Origin: Desulfatibacillaceae bacterium | Lineage (GTDB): Bacteria > Desulfobacterota > Desulfobacteria > Desulfobacterales > Desulfatibacillaceae | NCBI GenBank assembly: GCA_030018745.1 | Contig: JASEHB010000079.1 | Span: 1,311-8,539, forward strand | Direction: 5' to 3' | Length of the DNA: 7,229 bases | Shown: piece after piece, positions 6,228-7,229 of the stretch | Position numbering within the stretch: position 1 is the stretch's first letter | How the letters are laid out: each line of letters starts with the position of its first letter | Program-made: the position numbers and the translations under genes | Notes under the pieces: model-generated | What the model was told of the DNA's origin: nothing | Database searches by the model: none | Seen by the model: only the letters and a program-made list of their open reading frames with translations

Positions 6228-6959
6228 ATGTTTGTTGCCGCAACAAAAAAAATCCTGCTTTTTTCCCTTGTGCTCATTTTTTCTTTTTCCGGTGCAATGG
6301 CAGCCCCTCAAACCCCCACGGCTGAAGATGAGGCCATTTTGCAGGAGCTTGCGGATTGGCCCCCGGACAAGCCCATAGACATGGAAAAGCTCCTTGACGG
6401 GGAGATTTTGACCTACATCCTTGAGTTTCCTGTGGAAGGCGAAGGTGTGAAGAAAAGGGTGGTGGGGCTTTGCATAATTGATGCGCCCGTAAATGCTGTG
6501 TGGGACATATTGGCGGACTGGGATGCAATGGGCAGCTTTGTGCCAACCCTTCAATTTTACAAAACCGTGCACCAGCTTCAGCCAAAAGATGAAAAAGGGG
6601 TTTACGAAAACCTCATCCGCGGCCAGATAAAGGTGCTGCTTTTCAAAGTTCCCTACACCCTTGCGGTGATTTTTGACGAAGAAAACCTGCGCCAGGACTG
6701 GCGCCTTGTTGATGATGACGAGGCACAGGCCTTTATTGATGAGGGAGTTGACGCGGTAAAGCCCTTCTGGGCCTTAAAAAGCATTGCAGGTTTTGGCTAC
6801 ATAAAACCCTTTGGCGAGAGCAAAACCATCTACCTGTATTCGCCCGTCATAGAATCCAGCGTGCCGGTGCCAGCCAGCATTGAGAGGTATGCGGCAAAGC
6901 AGTCCCTGTTGGGCTACATGAAAGCCATACAGGACAAGGCGGCCCCAGGAAAACGATAG
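6228..6959 (+). CDS. Secreted START/SRPBCC-like protein
   Basis: A 243-residue protein with a signal peptide: Lys 7-8, a hydrophobic core ILLFSLVLIFSFSG (9-22) and an A-M-A cleavage site before residue 26, so the mature part is exported, probably to the periplasm. The rest resembles the START/SRPBCC fold, which forms a hydrophobic ligand cavity: IIDAPVNAVWDILADWDAMGSFVP is the typical strand-helix opening, and the C-terminal helix is PASIERYAAKQSLLGYMKAIQ. A lipid or hydrophobic ligand-binding role is plausible but not shown, and no enzyme residues are recognised. It stands alone between repeats. From base 6934 its coding sequence is identical in kind to the left arm of the palindromic repeat, so the last eight codons, ending in AAPGKR, and the TAG come from the repeat. 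The original C-terminus may be altered. Confidence 0.8.
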   Translation: MFVAATKKILLFSLVLIFSFSGAMAAPQTPTAEDEAILQELADWPPDKPIDMEKLLDGEILTYILEFPVEGEGVKKRVVGLCIIDAPVNAVWDILADWDAMGSFVPTLQFYKTVHQLQPKDEKGVYENLIRGQIKVLLFKVPYTLAVIFDEENLRQDWRLVDDDEAQAFIDEGVDAVKPFWALKSIAGFGYIKPFGESKTIYLYSPVIESSVPVPASIERYAAKQSLLGYMKAIQDKAAPGKR

Positions 6960-6989
6960 CTGTGTTGCACTTCGCTCGCAATTTCAGGA
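6934..6989 (+). repeat. Left half of palindromic repeat, copy R3, overlapping the gene end
   Basis: Bases 6934-6974 match the left arm of copy R2 (5932-5972) at 37 of 41 positions, including CGGCCCCAGGAA and ACGATAGCTG. Similarity fades after CTTCG, and the GTAC centre and right arm are missing; the hairpin element H follows at 6993. The first 26 nt lie inside the START-like gene and contain its stop codon. It is a truncated copy in the same orientation as R1 and R2. Confidence 0.8.
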
Positions 6990-6992
6990 TTC

Positions 6993-7035
6993 TGTTGGGT
7001 GAACCAAAGCGCTTCGCACAAGAACCACCCAACCT
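6993..7035 (-). repeat. 43-nt hairpin element H, copy 2 (inverted)
   Basis: Reverse-complement copy of the element at 5333-5375, differing at two positions in the loop region by eye. The stem TGTTGGGTG / CACCCAAC is intact. It separates the truncated copy R3 from the inverted repeat piece that follows. Confidence 0.8.
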
Positions 7036-7111
7036 GCCCTTTCAACCACAAACGAACAGGACGGTTCCAGGCGAGGTGGCTGCAAGGCCCACGAGCAGCT
7101 CAAGGGCGAGG
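7036..7111 (-). repeat. Inverted tail and right half of palindromic repeat
   Basis: Read on the minus strand, this runs GCCTTGCAGCCACCTCGCC, then TGGAACCGTCCTG, then CGTTTGTGGTTGAAAGGG. That is the right arm and tail of copy R1 (5229-5276), with the shared core GCCTTGCA-CC-CCTCGCCTGGA and GTTTGTGGTTGAA. It directly adjoins element H, as the R1 tail region does on the left side, so the two ends mirror each other. The palindrome centre is absent. The following 20 nt (7112-7132) hold a T-run without a convincing stem. Confidence 0.75.
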
Positions 7112-7132
7112 AGGCATCAGGCTTTTTTTGCT

Positions 7133-7229
7133 TTTCCCTTCAACCAACAGCGCAAAGGGCGGTTCCAGGGAGACGAGAGCAAGGCTTGCGGGAGTGCGCC
7201 GGGACTCAATGTACAAGCAGTACACCTCG
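7133..7229 (-). repeat. Palindromic repeat copy R4, inverted, cut by window end
   Basis: It starts with an inverted tail (CCCTTCAACCAACAGCGC), then an arm GGGCGGTTCCAGGGAGACGA followed by GAGCAAGGC, which matches the reverse complement of the right arm of R2. The centre GTAC-AAGCA-GTAC is at 7211-7223, and the window ends 6 nt later. The tail lies upstream, so this copy is oriented opposite to R1 and R2. Confidence 0.75.

Noticed and set aside
7098..7132. Possible rho-independent terminator before the T-run at 7123-7129
   Set aside because: No stable GC-rich stem immediately precedes the T-run. The only arms found, AAGGG and CCCTT, flank it instead of preceding it.

Overview
The window looks like a piece of chromosome from an anaerobic, medium-GC bacterium, most likely a sulfate-reducing or related deltaproteobacterium (Desulfobacterota). 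This is inferred from the protein style: a CoA-ester degradation operon that includes a nitroreductase with its own two-cluster ferredoxin domain, and intergenic space filled with palindromic repeats. No 16S rRNA or other marker gene is present, so the assignment is tentative.

Bases 1-5129 hold one tightly packed plus-strand operon. In order it encodes the C-terminal end of an acyl-CoA dehydrogenase (cut by the window start), an AMP-forming acyl-CoA synthetase, a [4Fe-4S]-ferredoxin/nitroreductase fusion flavoprotein, an SCPx-type thiolase and a short-chain dehydrogenase. Gaps are 4 to 46 nt, so co-transcription is likely. Read as a pathway, the ligase activates an organic acid to its CoA ester, the dehydrogenase desaturates it, the SDR could oxidise a hydroxyacyl-CoA and the thiolase could cleave the 3-ketoacyl-CoA. 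The ferredoxin-flavoprotein would supply an extra redox step or electron transfer. A hydratase is not in view. The substrate cannot be read from the sequence. The dehydrogenase carries Asp where the family usually has its catalytic Glu, which hints at an unusual substrate.

Bases 5130-7229 are different in character: two small gene units embedded in a mosaic of repeats. A brnT-brnA type II toxin-antitoxin operon (5421-5931) has its own promoter with a tandem operator-like repeat. It is followed by a secreted START/SRPBCC-like protein (6228-6959).

Long imperfect palindromes of about 125 nt, each centred on GTAC-N5-GTAC, lie directly after the SDR gene and after brnA. A half copy overlaps the last codons of the START-like gene and supplies its stop codon. 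Further inverted pieces fill 7036-7229. A second, 43-nt hairpin element occurs twice in opposite orientations (5333-5375 and 6993-7035). With neighbouring repeat halves, these bracket the brnTA plus START segment with inverted repeats, so it resembles a movable or invertible accessory unit. This repeat architecture is the most interesting part of the window. No transposase, RNA gene or CRISPR array was seen.
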